Positions 1-7,863 of a DNA stretch of 45,016 nt are shown piece after piece (positions within the stretch are counted from its first letter, which is position 1; every line of letters starts with the position of its first letter). The notes under the pieces were generated by a model. The model had not been told where the DNA came from. It was given only the letters and a program-made list of their open reading frames with translations, and did no database searches. The stretch is from a virus. The DNA lies in the IMG/VR virus record IMGVR_UViG_3300022542_000176, positions 1 to 45,016 of that record. One strand, 5' to 3'. Made by a program: the position numbers and the translations under genes.

Positions 1-500
1 GCTATATATCTTAACCGTACCTGTTCGGCTACAAGCGGTAATATTTATGGTCTTAGAATGTTTGTGTCAGGTACAGGAACTTCTTCGGGAGCGTGTAGAG
101 GGATTAGGTGCGAAGCGGATATGGGCGACAGTGCGACGGCTTCCCTGCTTGAGGCTGGTTTATTCACAGCCAAGGTATCAAGCGGGAGTGCTACAGTAAC
201 CAATATTCGAGCCCTGACTGGGCATTTATCTATCGGCTCTAGTTTAACCGTGTCTGGCGATGTTGTTTGCGTCAATGCTCATATGCAAACAAGGAGTGAT
301 GAATCAATTTCAGGTACTCACGCCACAGTCTATTGCAAAAATGAAGCAGTAGGTGGAAGTGGTTTGAAAATGGATGCGTTCATCTATTGTACTACAGCTA
401 GTCTTGGTGGTAGTGCTAAGGGGGCTGATTACTTAATAGATGGGGGAACTGACACAGATTTGCTGGCAACAGCATTTCTACGAGTACCAGACGATGCTGC
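1..500 (+). repeat. Left copy of an imperfect 500-bp direct terminal repeat
   Basis: Compared base by base with 44517-45016: the first 50 bases are identical, then about 56 substitutions over the remaining 450, with no gaps, giving about 89% identity. The substitutions fall mainly at third codon positions. An exact terminal repeat would be expected for a simple circular assembly overlap; this one is diverged. Confidence 0.9.
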
Positions 501-600
501 AACGGCAGATGCAGATGGAGGAAGCACGGCTGACGGTTGGATAAAAGTTGTGATAGGAACACAGACAACCTATATTCCTACTTACAACACGGCTCATTAG
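1..600 (+). CDS. Tail/head fibre protein, C-terminal part (5' end cut by the window edge)
   Basis: The frame is open from base 1 to a TAG at 598-600. The protein is Ser/Thr/Gly/Ala-rich and beta-type, as in phage fibres. Its first 500 bases align without gaps, in the same frame, to 44517-45016, where the gene that begins at 44166 runs off the right edge. If the two ends are joined, the complete protein would be about 316 residues. Most differences between the two copies are silent, so both copies look functional. The specific fibre family is not recognised. The next gene follows after 9 bases with a GGAGA ribosome site. Confidence 0.8.
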   Translation, partial: AIYLNRTCSATSGNIYGLRMFVSGTGTSSGACRGIRCEADMGDSATASLLEAGLFTAKVSSGSATVTNIRALTGHLSIGSSLTVSGDVVCVNAHMQTRSDESISGTHATVYCKNEAVGGSGLKMDAFIYCTTASLGGSAKGADYLIDGGTDTDLLATAFLRVPDDAATADADGGSTADGWIKVVIGTQTTYIPTYNTAH

Positions 601-609
601 GAGATTTAT

Positions 610-759
610 ATGATTACCAAAGAATTGCTCTTGAAACGAATACAGGAATATAAAGAAACAGCACAGCGATTAAACGATGATTCAAAAGCCCATTTGGGTG
701 CAGCAATGGCTTTGGAGCAACTATTACCCGAACTCGAAGAGGAAAATAAACAGGAGTAA
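610..759 (+). CDS. Small alpha-helical phage protein (49 aa)
   Basis: ATG at 610 is preceded by GGAGA at the right distance, and the TAA lies 3 bases before the next ATG. The product is charged and likely all helical, with residues 1-25 rich in Leu/Lys/Arg/Glu and an acidic tail (LEEENKQE). No family recognised. Its place between a fibre gene and the connector suggests an accessory morphogenesis role; this is inferred from position only. Confidence 0.65.
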   Translation: MITKELLLKRIQEYKETAQRLNDDSKAHLGAAMALEQLLPELEEENKQE

Positions 760-762
760 GAC

Positions 763-1845
763 ATGGCATTATATAGTGAATATGAAAAAACAATACGGCA
801 GAGATTATCTAGGATGATGGATGATTGCGTTCTAGCTACAGTATCGGCTGGGACTGCGTCTACAGCTACCTTAGCCACAACTAACCCACCTCAATTCTAT
901 GGGAAAGCTGATGATTACTTTAATGAGCATCAATATGAGATTTATTGCTATAGCGGAACGAATATTGGGACTTCAAATCTGGCAAGCGATTTTGCCTCTT
1001 ATGTAGTGACTGTTACCCCTGATGCTACCTCGTCTTATGACACTAGCTCGTTATTGGAATTTCATTGGTTATTCTATGTTATTGAATTAAGAGATGCTAT
1101 CAATCAGGCGATTGCCCTTTATGCTAAGAAATACTATGTTGACTTAGCTGATTCAACCACTATTACACTTACTAGAACAGAAAGAAACGATGTTACGGGT
1201 AGCTATATCAATACTTATGAATATGCACTCCCGACTGATGCTCTGTATATCTGGAGAGTAACAACTGAGAATTCTGTGTCTGGAGTGAAACTTACAGGCA
1301 CAATCTCAGACACATTTACTTTAGGTGAACAAGTAGTGGGAAGTTCCTCTAGTGCTACAGGATTAGTAAGTTATTCGGGTTCTACTTATATTAGAGTAAG
1401 AGAGGTTGACGGAACATTTGAAGAGGCTGAAACTGCTACTGGGCAGACAAGTGAAGAGACTTGTGGCACAATAACTGCTGTAGATTCTGAAACAGCAGGA
1501 GATGGCAAGTTTCCGATAGGGAATATAGTCTCCTCCCAAGATTACACAATACTTAAAGCCTATGCACCAAAGATAAAGTTTAATGAAAGACAATATGATG
1601 TAGTGGAGGACTTAAGGATTAAATTGGAATATCAGGGTAGTCAAGCTGCTATTACTGCCGATACGGATAACATCTTTCTTCCCCCGCATGAGCTTGTAGA
1701 AGTAGCTGCTACCTTTTTACCTTTCTCTAAAATAGAGAGTAATAATTTAACTGCAACCTTTAACAAATGCTTGGAGACAAGAGCTAGGCTTATGGTACGA
1801 TCACCAGTACATCCATATGCCAACTCAAGGAATGTGATTGAATAA
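763..1845 (+). CDS. Probable head-tail connector/adaptor protein with an inserted beta domain
   Basis: The 360-aa product has a helical N-terminus (YSEYEKTIRQRLSRMMDD), a middle part resembling podovirus adaptor or neck proteins (helix near 105-125, then a beta strand pair) and a C-terminal helix. Residues about 170-240 form a Gly/Thr/Ser-rich insert (FTLGEQVVGSSSSATGLV, then FEEAETATG) like beta-rich repeats often inserted in virion proteins. The stop overlaps the next start (TAATG at 1843-1847), so it is co-translated with the large tail protein. The connector assignment is inferred from gene order and overall architecture; a tail protein is the alternative. Confidence 0.5.
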   Translation: MALYSEYEKTIRQRLSRMMDDCVLATVSAGTASTATLATTNPPQFYGKADDYFNEHQYEIYCYSGTNIGTSNLASDFASYVVTVTPDATSSYDTSSLLEFHWLFYVIELRDAINQAIALYAKKYYVDLADSTTITLTRTERNDVTGSYINTYEYALPTDALYIWRVTTENSVSGVKLTGTISDTFTLGEQVVGSSSSATGLVSYSGSTYIRVREVDGTFEEAETATGQTSEETCGTITAVDSETAGDGKFPIGNIVSSQDYTILKAYAPKIKFNERQYDVVEDLRIKLEYQGSQAAITADTDNIFLPPHELVEVAATFLPFSKIESNNLTATFNKCLETRARLMVRSPVHPYANSRNVIE

Positions 1846-3620
1846 TGGGACAGGTTTTACTTGATAGCAAATACTATACAGTCAAAGATGGAACAATTCA
1901 ACGAAGGAACATCAACCCTAGGGCTGCTCGTTTTGAAACGGGAGTACCTGGGTATTCTTCTTTTACAAGAGGCTCGGCAGAGGCATGGAGTGGATTGCGT
2001 GGTGGAATAGGGCACAAGTACCAGAAATCTTCAGGAACAGAAGAATGTTACTGGTCTGAAAGTTTGGATGGCTCACATGAGATGGGGATTGTTCTAGGCC
2101 CCAAAGTTAATACAGCAGGTACTTTTGGAGCAGCACCCGTAAGGATATTCGACTTTGAGAGCAAAACATATGCTGTTGGGGCTAGTAAGATTTCAGAGTG
2201 GAGTGGTTCAGCGTGGACTCCAAGAGAAACTGGTATCGCTAGTCCGCTAGATGCGATAGTGGTTACGGATTCCACTGATACATACGCAGTGGTCTCTGAC
2301 GCTACGAGTGCTAAGAAGTCTATGGATGGTACAACGTGGGGTGCATTGACGGGGTGCATGGGGTATCTAACCTTACATGATAATAAGCTCTATGGTTTTT
2401 ACGGAACAACGCTAAATTATTCTCCTGCAAAGGATGTAGATGGCACATGGGATTCCTGCGAACTCTTTGAGGACTTCGGGACAGTACACGGTTTATTTAC
2501 AGCCAGGTCACAGAGAACAGATGAACCCTTGCTCTGTCTCCATTCTACTAATGCTTTATGGACAATAGACCCATGGGTGAATGAGGTTTACCCGTATCTT
2601 AAATTAACAGGACACAGCAACGCTGGAAAGGCGGGCTTGTTCTGGAACTCTTATATCTTTGTCTCCACATTAGGAGGCATAAAGAAAATCGCAGGTACTT
2701 TAGTTACCGACATAGGGCCAGACCAAAATGACGGATTACCCTCTGGCTATCAGGGATATGTAAGTGATATGTGTGTAGCGGGTGATGGCAGCTGGATGGT
2801 TTTCAGTGTCAATGGTGGCTCTGCGAACAAAAGTTCTATTTTCAAAATACACGGTACGACAGGTGGTATTCAGCAGATTTATACTACATCGGCTATCAAT
2901 ACCCCTATAAACTGTGTTCACTATTCACCTTCTCATTTATATACAAACGGAAGATTGTGGTGGGGAGAAAGCACAAGTGTGAAATATTGCATGATGCCCG
3001 ATTACAATGCTGATGTAACAGAAATCGGGAGTTATGAGTTCGTTACAACTTCAGGGAAATTGGTTTACACTGTATTCCGTCCTTTGGAAACGCACAACAA
3101 GACTGCAATCAGGTTAAGAGCAACTACCAAGGGGTGTGATACTAATAAGAAATTTAATATAAACTACCGAACCAACGCTAATTGTGCCACAGCAGTAGGC
3201 TCAAACTGGACATCGTTAGGTTCGTTTGCTAGTTCACCGAGTCCGACAGATTTGGAGTTTGGCTCTAGTGCTGGGATAGAATTCAAATCTATCCAATTCG
3301 CTGTAGATGGTGCTACCAACAGTTCCACTGCGACACCTGAATTAAAGTCCTTAGAGTTTGACTATGATGTGGGGACTAAGAGAATAAGAGGATGGACATT
3401 TAATGTCGTGGTCGGAAAGGCTGATTCAAAGACAATCATGGGTAACCTGCATACATCGCAGGATAGAGACACTATGCTTCTATTCTATCCTTCGGGAGAC
3501 TCGGTGCACGGTGATTCTTACCGTGTAAAGATAGCCAATATAGCTGAGAATGTAGAGTGGGCTATGCTTCGTAGGACTGGCACAGTACAAGTGGCTGTCG
3601 AGGAACTCATACGTGGTTAA
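1845..3620 (+). CDS. Large tail protein, possibly beta-propeller tail tube/nozzle component
   Basis: The 591-aa protein is almost entirely beta-type, with recurring blades of the form 'W/Y-x-S-x-D-G-T' (SMDGTTWGALTG, YSPAKDVDGTWDSC, FSVNGGSANKSSIFKI). Blocks of 40-50 residues resemble the propeller fold of podovirus tubular tail proteins. The N-terminus (residues 10-40, KDGTIQRRNINPRAARFETG) is basic. It follows the connector directly and precedes the fibre genes, the usual position of the tail hub/nozzle. Function is inferred; I did not recognise a named family. Confidence 0.5.
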   Translation: MGQVLLDSKYYTVKDGTIQRRNINPRAARFETGVPGYSSFTRGSAEAWSGLRGGIGHKYQKSSGTEECYWSESLDGSHEMGIVLGPKVNTAGTFGAAPVRIFDFESKTYAVGASKISEWSGSAWTPRETGIASPLDAIVVTDSTDTYAVVSDATSAKKSMDGTTWGALTGCMGYLTLHDNKLYGFYGTTLNYSPAKDVDGTWDSCELFEDFGTVHGLFTARSQRTDEPLLCLHSTNALWTIDPWVNEVYPYLKLTGHSNAGKAGLFWNSYIFVSTLGGIKKIAGTLVTDIGPDQNDGLPSGYQGYVSDMCVAGDGSWMVFSVNGGSANKSSIFKIHGTTGGIQQIYTTSAINTPINCVHYSPSHLYTNGRLWWGESTSVKYCMMPDYNADVTEIGSYEFVTTSGKLVYTVFRPLETHNKTAIRLRATTKGCDTNKKFNINYRTNANCATAVGSNWTSLGSFASSPSPTDLEFGSSAGIEFKSIQFAVDGATNSSTATPELKSLEFDYDVGTKRIRGWTFNVVVGKADSKTIMGNLHTSQDRDTMLLFYPSGDSVHGDSYRVKIANIAENVEWAMLRRTGTVQVAVEELIRG

Positions 3621-3960
3621 TGGAATCTATGAATTCCTTTCAGCCCTAGAGAAGAAAGTTTACGACTGGCTCGCAAAAAACAAAATCCCTTTTGAATCTC
3701 AAGAGACGATGTTTGGCATTGCTGGGGAAGTGGGGAGTGCGACCATAGACTTTATTCTTCCACTACAGAACATTGCCCTAAGAATTATGGGTTCTTATTA
3801 CCACAGTTCGTTTGAGGCGAAGGCTAGGGATGAACTAGGTAGGGAAAGACTCGTAAATGATGGCTATATTGTCGTGGATTTACATGAGGAAAACCTGACT
3901 GACGAAAAGGTAGAGGCAACTATGCAGGCTGCCATACGTGGCGAGGAAGTTCTAAGATGA
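3613..3960 (+). CDS. Small PD-(D/E)XK nuclease-like protein (Vsr/DUF559-like)
   Basis: The 115-aa product starts at GTG 3613, overlapping the previous gene by 8 bases. Layout fits the very-short-patch-repair/DUF559 fold: N-terminal helix (EKKVYDWLAKNKIPFESQE), a core strand with the expected acid (ATIDFILP, about residues 42-49), a second strand (IALRIMGSYYH), a helix (ARDELGRERLVNDG) and a final strand (YIVVDLHEENL). The usual catalytic second strand motif (E/D-x-K) is replaced by RIMG, so activity is uncertain. A nuclease within a tail-gene run is odd; it could be a homing-type enzyme or a packaging/entry factor. Confidence 0.5.
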   Translation: MVNGIYEFLSALEKKVYDWLAKNKIPFESQETMFGIAGEVGSATIDFILPLQNIALRIMGSYYHSSFEAKARDELGRERLVNDGYIVVDLHEENLTDEKVEATMQAAIRGEEVLR

Positions 3961-6119
3961 CAGGAAGTGGAACTGTAGGCGACCCCTATATTATCTCTGA
4001 TGTAGATGACCTCCAAGCTATGGAAGATGACCTTGATGCTCATTATGAACTTGCCAATAATATAGATGCCTCTGCTACATCAAGCTGGAATAGTGGTTTA
4101 GGCTTTGACCCTATTGGAACTTCTGTAACTACATATTATACGTATATATTACCAACAGACGACCTCCGTATTGAAGGTGATTATGTTTATACATATCCTG
4201 ACGATGGTGTCTATTGGGATAAAATAGACGACGCTGTGGGTTCACCTGATGAAGATGCTACCTACAATAGACAAAACATAGGAAATGCCTCTTGGTTTGT
4301 GTACGAGGCATCTTCCCCAACCGTCTATGTTGATCATGATGCCTCTGATATAAGTGTACGTTTATACATCCGTAGCAAAAGAAGTGGTACTAATAGGCAT
4401 TACGGTGTGTTACGAGTAAACTCCGTTGATTATGCAACGGGGGATTATATACTTCCCAATACATCATACGCCACTAAATATTGGACTATTAACACAAATC
4501 CAGCAACCGAAGTAGTCTGGACAGTTGGGGATATAAATGCTGGCATCAAAGGATTCGGCTGGCATACTCATTATGGTAATGGTTGGATTAGGACAACACA
4601 AGTTTATATAAGAGTCAGTTACACACTTGACCGTAAGTTTACGGGAACCTTTGATGGTAAGGGATATACCATTTCCGATTTATACATAAATAGACCGACT
4701 GAGGATGAAGTCGGTTTATTTGGCTATACAGATGGGGCTACTATCGAGGATGTTACATTGTCTAGCCCTGATATTACTGGAGATGATTTTGTTGGTGGAT
4801 TTATTGGGACAGCCGATGATACAACGATTACAGATGTTCCCCTAACGAATATTAGTATAACAGGTGATGATAATGTAGGGGGGGTCATTGGTTATCTTGT
4901 CATAACTACAGCAACGCTTTCCAACTTAACGGTAAGCTCTGGGGTTGTTTTAGGGGGTGACCTTTGTACTGGTGGGATTGTAGGACTTATTGGGAGTGGA
5001 GGTATATGTACGCCTATATTTGATTCATGCTCCTGCGGAGCATCCGTTACTGGGGGAACTGGTGCTTTAAGCGGAGTAGGGGGATTTACGGGTGAGGATA
5101 TGAGCGATGGGACGACATATACTAATTGCTATGCTACTGGTAATGTATCAGCTGCAGGTAATTCCTACTATATTGGTGGTTTTATGGGATATACACGTGA
5201 GGCAAATACAACCTTCACTAGCTGTTATGCATCAGGAGATGTTTCGGGTTATAGGGCTGTAGGTGGATTTGTGGGGGAGAGTGATATTGACACAAGTGAT
5301 AGTGAAACAAACTATAGTAAATGTTATGCAACAGGCGATGTAACGGGTGATAGATATGTTGGAGGCTTTGGGGGAGAATTAGAGGGAACGTGTACAAACT
5401 GTTATGCAAGAGGAGCAACTACAGGAACGGGTACAACTTATGTGGGTGGGTTTGCAGGATGGTCTGATGTATTAGTTAATTGTTACTCAACTGGAGTTGT
5501 TACTGGAAGTGGGAGTTATGTTGGAGGTTTCATTGGACGCAACTATGTTTCCGCAACAAATTGTTTCTGGGATACTCAAACCTCTGGACAGGCTTCAAGC
5601 GATGGTGGTACTGGGAAAACCACTCAACTGATGAAGTCGCTCGGCACATTCCATAATGCTAGTTGGGACATAGTTCAATCCACGACAGACCGAAATGACG
5701 GCTATCCGTTTCTCTCTTGGGAGATTGATGAGAGCGATTCAATCTGGAAGATTTATGGTGGAGTGGGTGGCGAAGATGGTTATTATTCACTTGATTTCCC
5801 AGACCTAATGGATGACCACGGTAGAAGACCCAAGAGTGCAAGGGTTAGAGCTATTAGAACTGACACCCATCAGGTTATTGAGGAGGAAAGAACAGACCAA
5901 AATGGGACTTGTACTTTTGATGAACTCCCCGTAGGGCAAGATATAGTTTTCCATGCAATATGGGGAGGTGTTACTTCAGCCGAGAAAGAAGAATGGTTCT
6001 TTCTTAGAGTGAACGAGATAGAAGATGGGGGTACAGGTGCAGGGTCAGCAGCCACCGCAAGGGATAATCTTGGTGTAAACGCTGCTGCAATTCTTTGGGA
6101 ATTAGTACTAGGAGATTAA
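3957..6119 (+). CDS. GLUG-repeat tail fibre/adhesin
   Basis: The 720-aa product starts at ATG 3957, overlapping the previous stop (ATGA). Residues about 270-530 carry repeated GLUG-type units, each with YVGGFxG followed by a Cys-containing strand (CYATGDVTG, CYASGDVSG, CYARGATTG, CYSTGVVTG), as in bacterial adhesins and some phage fibres. The unit ends in NCFWDTQTSGQ, a typical GLUG-array terminus. Residues about 617-720 form a separate module ending in GGTGAGSAATARDNLGV and LWELVLGD, nearly repeated in the next gene. Expected role is host-surface binding on the tail. Confidence 0.75.
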   Translation: MTGSGTVGDPYIISDVDDLQAMEDDLDAHYELANNIDASATSSWNSGLGFDPIGTSVTTYYTYILPTDDLRIEGDYVYTYPDDGVYWDKIDDAVGSPDEDATYNRQNIGNASWFVYEASSPTVYVDHDASDISVRLYIRSKRSGTNRHYGVLRVNSVDYATGDYILPNTSYATKYWTINTNPATEVVWTVGDINAGIKGFGWHTHYGNGWIRTTQVYIRVSYTLDRKFTGTFDGKGYTISDLYINRPTEDEVGLFGYTDGATIEDVTLSSPDITGDDFVGGFIGTADDTTITDVPLTNISITGDDNVGGVIGYLVITTATLSNLTVSSGVVLGGDLCTGGIVGLIGSGGICTPIFDSCSCGASVTGGTGALSGVGGFTGEDMSDGTTYTNCYATGNVSAAGNSYYIGGFMGYTREANTTFTSCYASGDVSGYRAVGGFVGESDIDTSDSETNYSKCYATGDVTGDRYVGGFGGELEGTCTNCYARGATTGTGTTYVGGFAGWSDVLVNCYSTGVVTGSGSYVGGFIGRNYVSATNCFWDTQTSGQASSDGGTGKTTQLMKSLGTFHNASWDIVQSTTDRNDGYPFLSWEIDESDSIWKIYGGVGGEDGYYSLDFPDLMDDHGRRPKSARVRAIRTDTHQVIEEERTDQNGTCTFDELPVGQDIVFHAIWGGVTSAEKEEWFFLRVNEIEDGGTGAGSAATARDNLGVNAAAILWELVLGD

Positions 6120-6458
6120 ATGGCAACAAGAAATCTTACAACACCTGACTTATATGATGGTAGTGGACGAGTACCAAGCGAAGCTAGGATAAGAGCTTTT
6201 CGTTGTGATACCCATGCTTATATAGATGAACAAAGAATAGACGATTATGGACAGGCTACATTTACAACTATCCCTACGGAAACGGATACTGTCTATCATG
6301 TCATGTGGGGTGGTGTTACAGGAAATGGACATTATCAATGGTTTCCTATTCGATTTATGGAGATTACGGATGGAGGAACAGGAGCTTCAGACGCAGCAAC
6401 AGCTCTGGATAATTTAGGAGTGCATGGGGCTGCGATGCTGTGGGCTTTAGTTTTGTAA
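6120..6458 (+). CDS. Stand-alone copy of the fibre C-terminal module
   Basis: The 112-aa product begins one base after the preceding stop. It parallels the last ~105 residues of the GLUG fibre: D-x-x-GRxPxxARxRAxRxDTH, then WGGVT, then EITDGGTGASDAATALDNLGV and LWALVL. The two copies clearly descend from one domain. It may be a fibre tip, chaperone-like cap or an exchangeable receptor-binding piece. The GGTGA...A-DNLGV string is common near the ends of phage fibres. Confidence 0.7.
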   Translation: MATRNLTTPDLYDGSGRVPSEARIRAFRCDTHAYIDEQRIDDYGQATFTTIPTETDTVYHVMWGGVTGNGHYQWFPIRFMEITDGGTGASDAATALDNLGVHGAAMLWALVL

Positions 6459-6468
6459 GGGGATAACT

Positions 6469-6831
6469 ATGCTCGCATTAGATAACGCAGACAAAATACA
6501 AGGGAGCACAACTACAGCCGCTAAAGTGGACTATGTAATACATGGGGTTGTAGGAACGACCTTAACTCAATTAGCAGACGGGCAACTTGCCAGTTCAATA
6601 GGAGACCTTTACACCTCTGGTGCAGATGCTACAGTAATAGCCTCAATGACGTTTGTGAACACGAATTCCTCTACTGAGGCTGTGAATCTTTATCTTTTAC
6701 CTAGTGGGGGAACAGCGAGGAGGCTCGTACCACAAAACATGGATTTAGCAGCAGATTATATGCTTATGTTTGACGGGAATAAGATGTTTGTTATAGACGA
6801 TACAGGACAAATCATGTCGAGGTCAATATAA
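6469..6831 (+). CDS. Small tail/fibre-associated beta protein, copy 1
   Basis: The 120-aa product is preceded by AAGGGGATAACT, a plausible ribosome site. Its whole length matches the N-terminal ~115 residues of the next protein (LDNxDKxQGxTTTAxKVD, IHGVVGTT, QLADGQLASS, NLYLLPSGGTAR). It is beta-rich, probably a trimeric fibre head or attachment domain. It ends in TAATG shared with the next gene. Confidence 0.7.
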   Translation: MLALDNADKIQGSTTTAAKVDYVIHGVVGTTLTQLADGQLASSIGDLYTSGADATVIASMTFVNTNSSTEAVNLYLLPSGGTARRLVPQNMDLAADYMLMFDGNKMFVIDDTGQIMSRSI

Positions 6832-7853
6832 TGCTTGTTTTAGATAATGGGGATAAACTACAGGGCGATACTACAACCGCTTCTAAAGTGGATTTTACAA
6901 TACATGGCGTTGTTGGCACTACGATTACGCAACTAGCCGATGGACAACTAGCTAGTTCAAAGGGTGATTTATACACATCATCGGCTGATTCTACAGTGGT
7001 TGCTGCTATTACTCTAGTTAATACCAATACTTCGGCAGAGGCTATTAATCTCTATCTTCTCCCAAGTGGAGGCACGGCACGAAAAATACTGCCTCAAGAT
7101 TTAAGTCTAGGGATAGATTATTCGTTAATCTTTGATGGGAATAGAATAGCAATCTTTGATGATAGTGGGCGGATTTTGCAGAGTTGTGCTGGCTTAATTA
7201 AAGCAGATGGTTCTGTGGCATTTTCAGGTTCTACTGGTGTAAATGACGATGTGTTCTTCAAATTTGGTGGTGCTGCCTTTCTGGGTTGGGAGACGGCAGA
7301 TGCAAATGCTAACGCTCTGATTCTAGCACTTCCTGACGGTGGAGCTACGGATGTTCCAGTGTTTGTAATAGGAGATCAGAGTATTCTTAATGCCGACTTG
7401 GGTGAATTTAATGGCTATACTGCCCCAACAGTTGTAATTTACAATGCCCTTGGGGATGCTTATGCTGCACTAGGTTCAGGCGATAGTGTTGATACTTCTT
7501 ATGGGGTATACTTTTCGCCAGCGACAGATGAGGATGTAAATATATTATTTATAGGTGTGTCTGGTTCCCCTACTATTTTCTGGGATGAAAGCCTTAATAG
7601 GTTTAGTTTTAATAAGGGCATCGCAGTTACATCGGGTGGTATAGCCATCGGTGTAAATGCAGTTTTGCATACTGGTAATGTAGATGATACGCCTGTGAAC
7701 GGAGCGACTGCTGCTCCTGTATCTTCTAATTGGGCTTATGACCATGTTGCTACTGGGGCACATAGTTATACGATTTGGGATGCTGGTGTTGTATCAGAAG
7801 AAACAGCACCTGATAATGCAAGACTAATTTTTAGCTCAGGAGATTCAACATAG
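6831..7853 (+). CDS. Fibre protein with N-terminal module duplicated from the preceding gene
   Basis: The 340-aa product starts at the ATG overlapping the previous stop. Residues 1-115 are a paralogue of the preceding 120-aa protein. Residues 120-290 are a new beta-rich region (GLIKADGSVAFSGSTGVNDDVFFKFGG). Near residue 280 it has AVTSGGIAIGVNAVLHTGN, a phrase common in phage fibre stalk/tip regions, followed by a SSNWAYDHVATGAHSY tail. It likely forms part of the receptor-binding apparatus. Confidence 0.7.
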   Translation: MLVLDNGDKLQGDTTTASKVDFTIHGVVGTTITQLADGQLASSKGDLYTSSADSTVVAAITLVNTNTSAEAINLYLLPSGGTARKILPQDLSLGIDYSLIFDGNRIAIFDDSGRILQSCAGLIKADGSVAFSGSTGVNDDVFFKFGGAAFLGWETADANANALILALPDGGATDVPVFVIGDQSILNADLGEFNGYTAPTVVIYNALGDAYAALGSGDSVDTSYGVYFSPATDEDVNILFIGVSGSPTIFWDESLNRFSFNKGIAVTSGGIAIGVNAVLHTGNVDDTPVNGATAAPVSSNWAYDHVATGAHSYTIWDAGVVSEETAPDNARLIFSSGDST

Positions 7854-7863
7854 GAGGTTCAAT

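Noticed and set aside
1-500. Exact direct terminal repeat as proof of a circular genome
   Set aside because: The copies are only ~89% identical, so they cannot be a simple assembly overlap; circularity stays a hypothesis.
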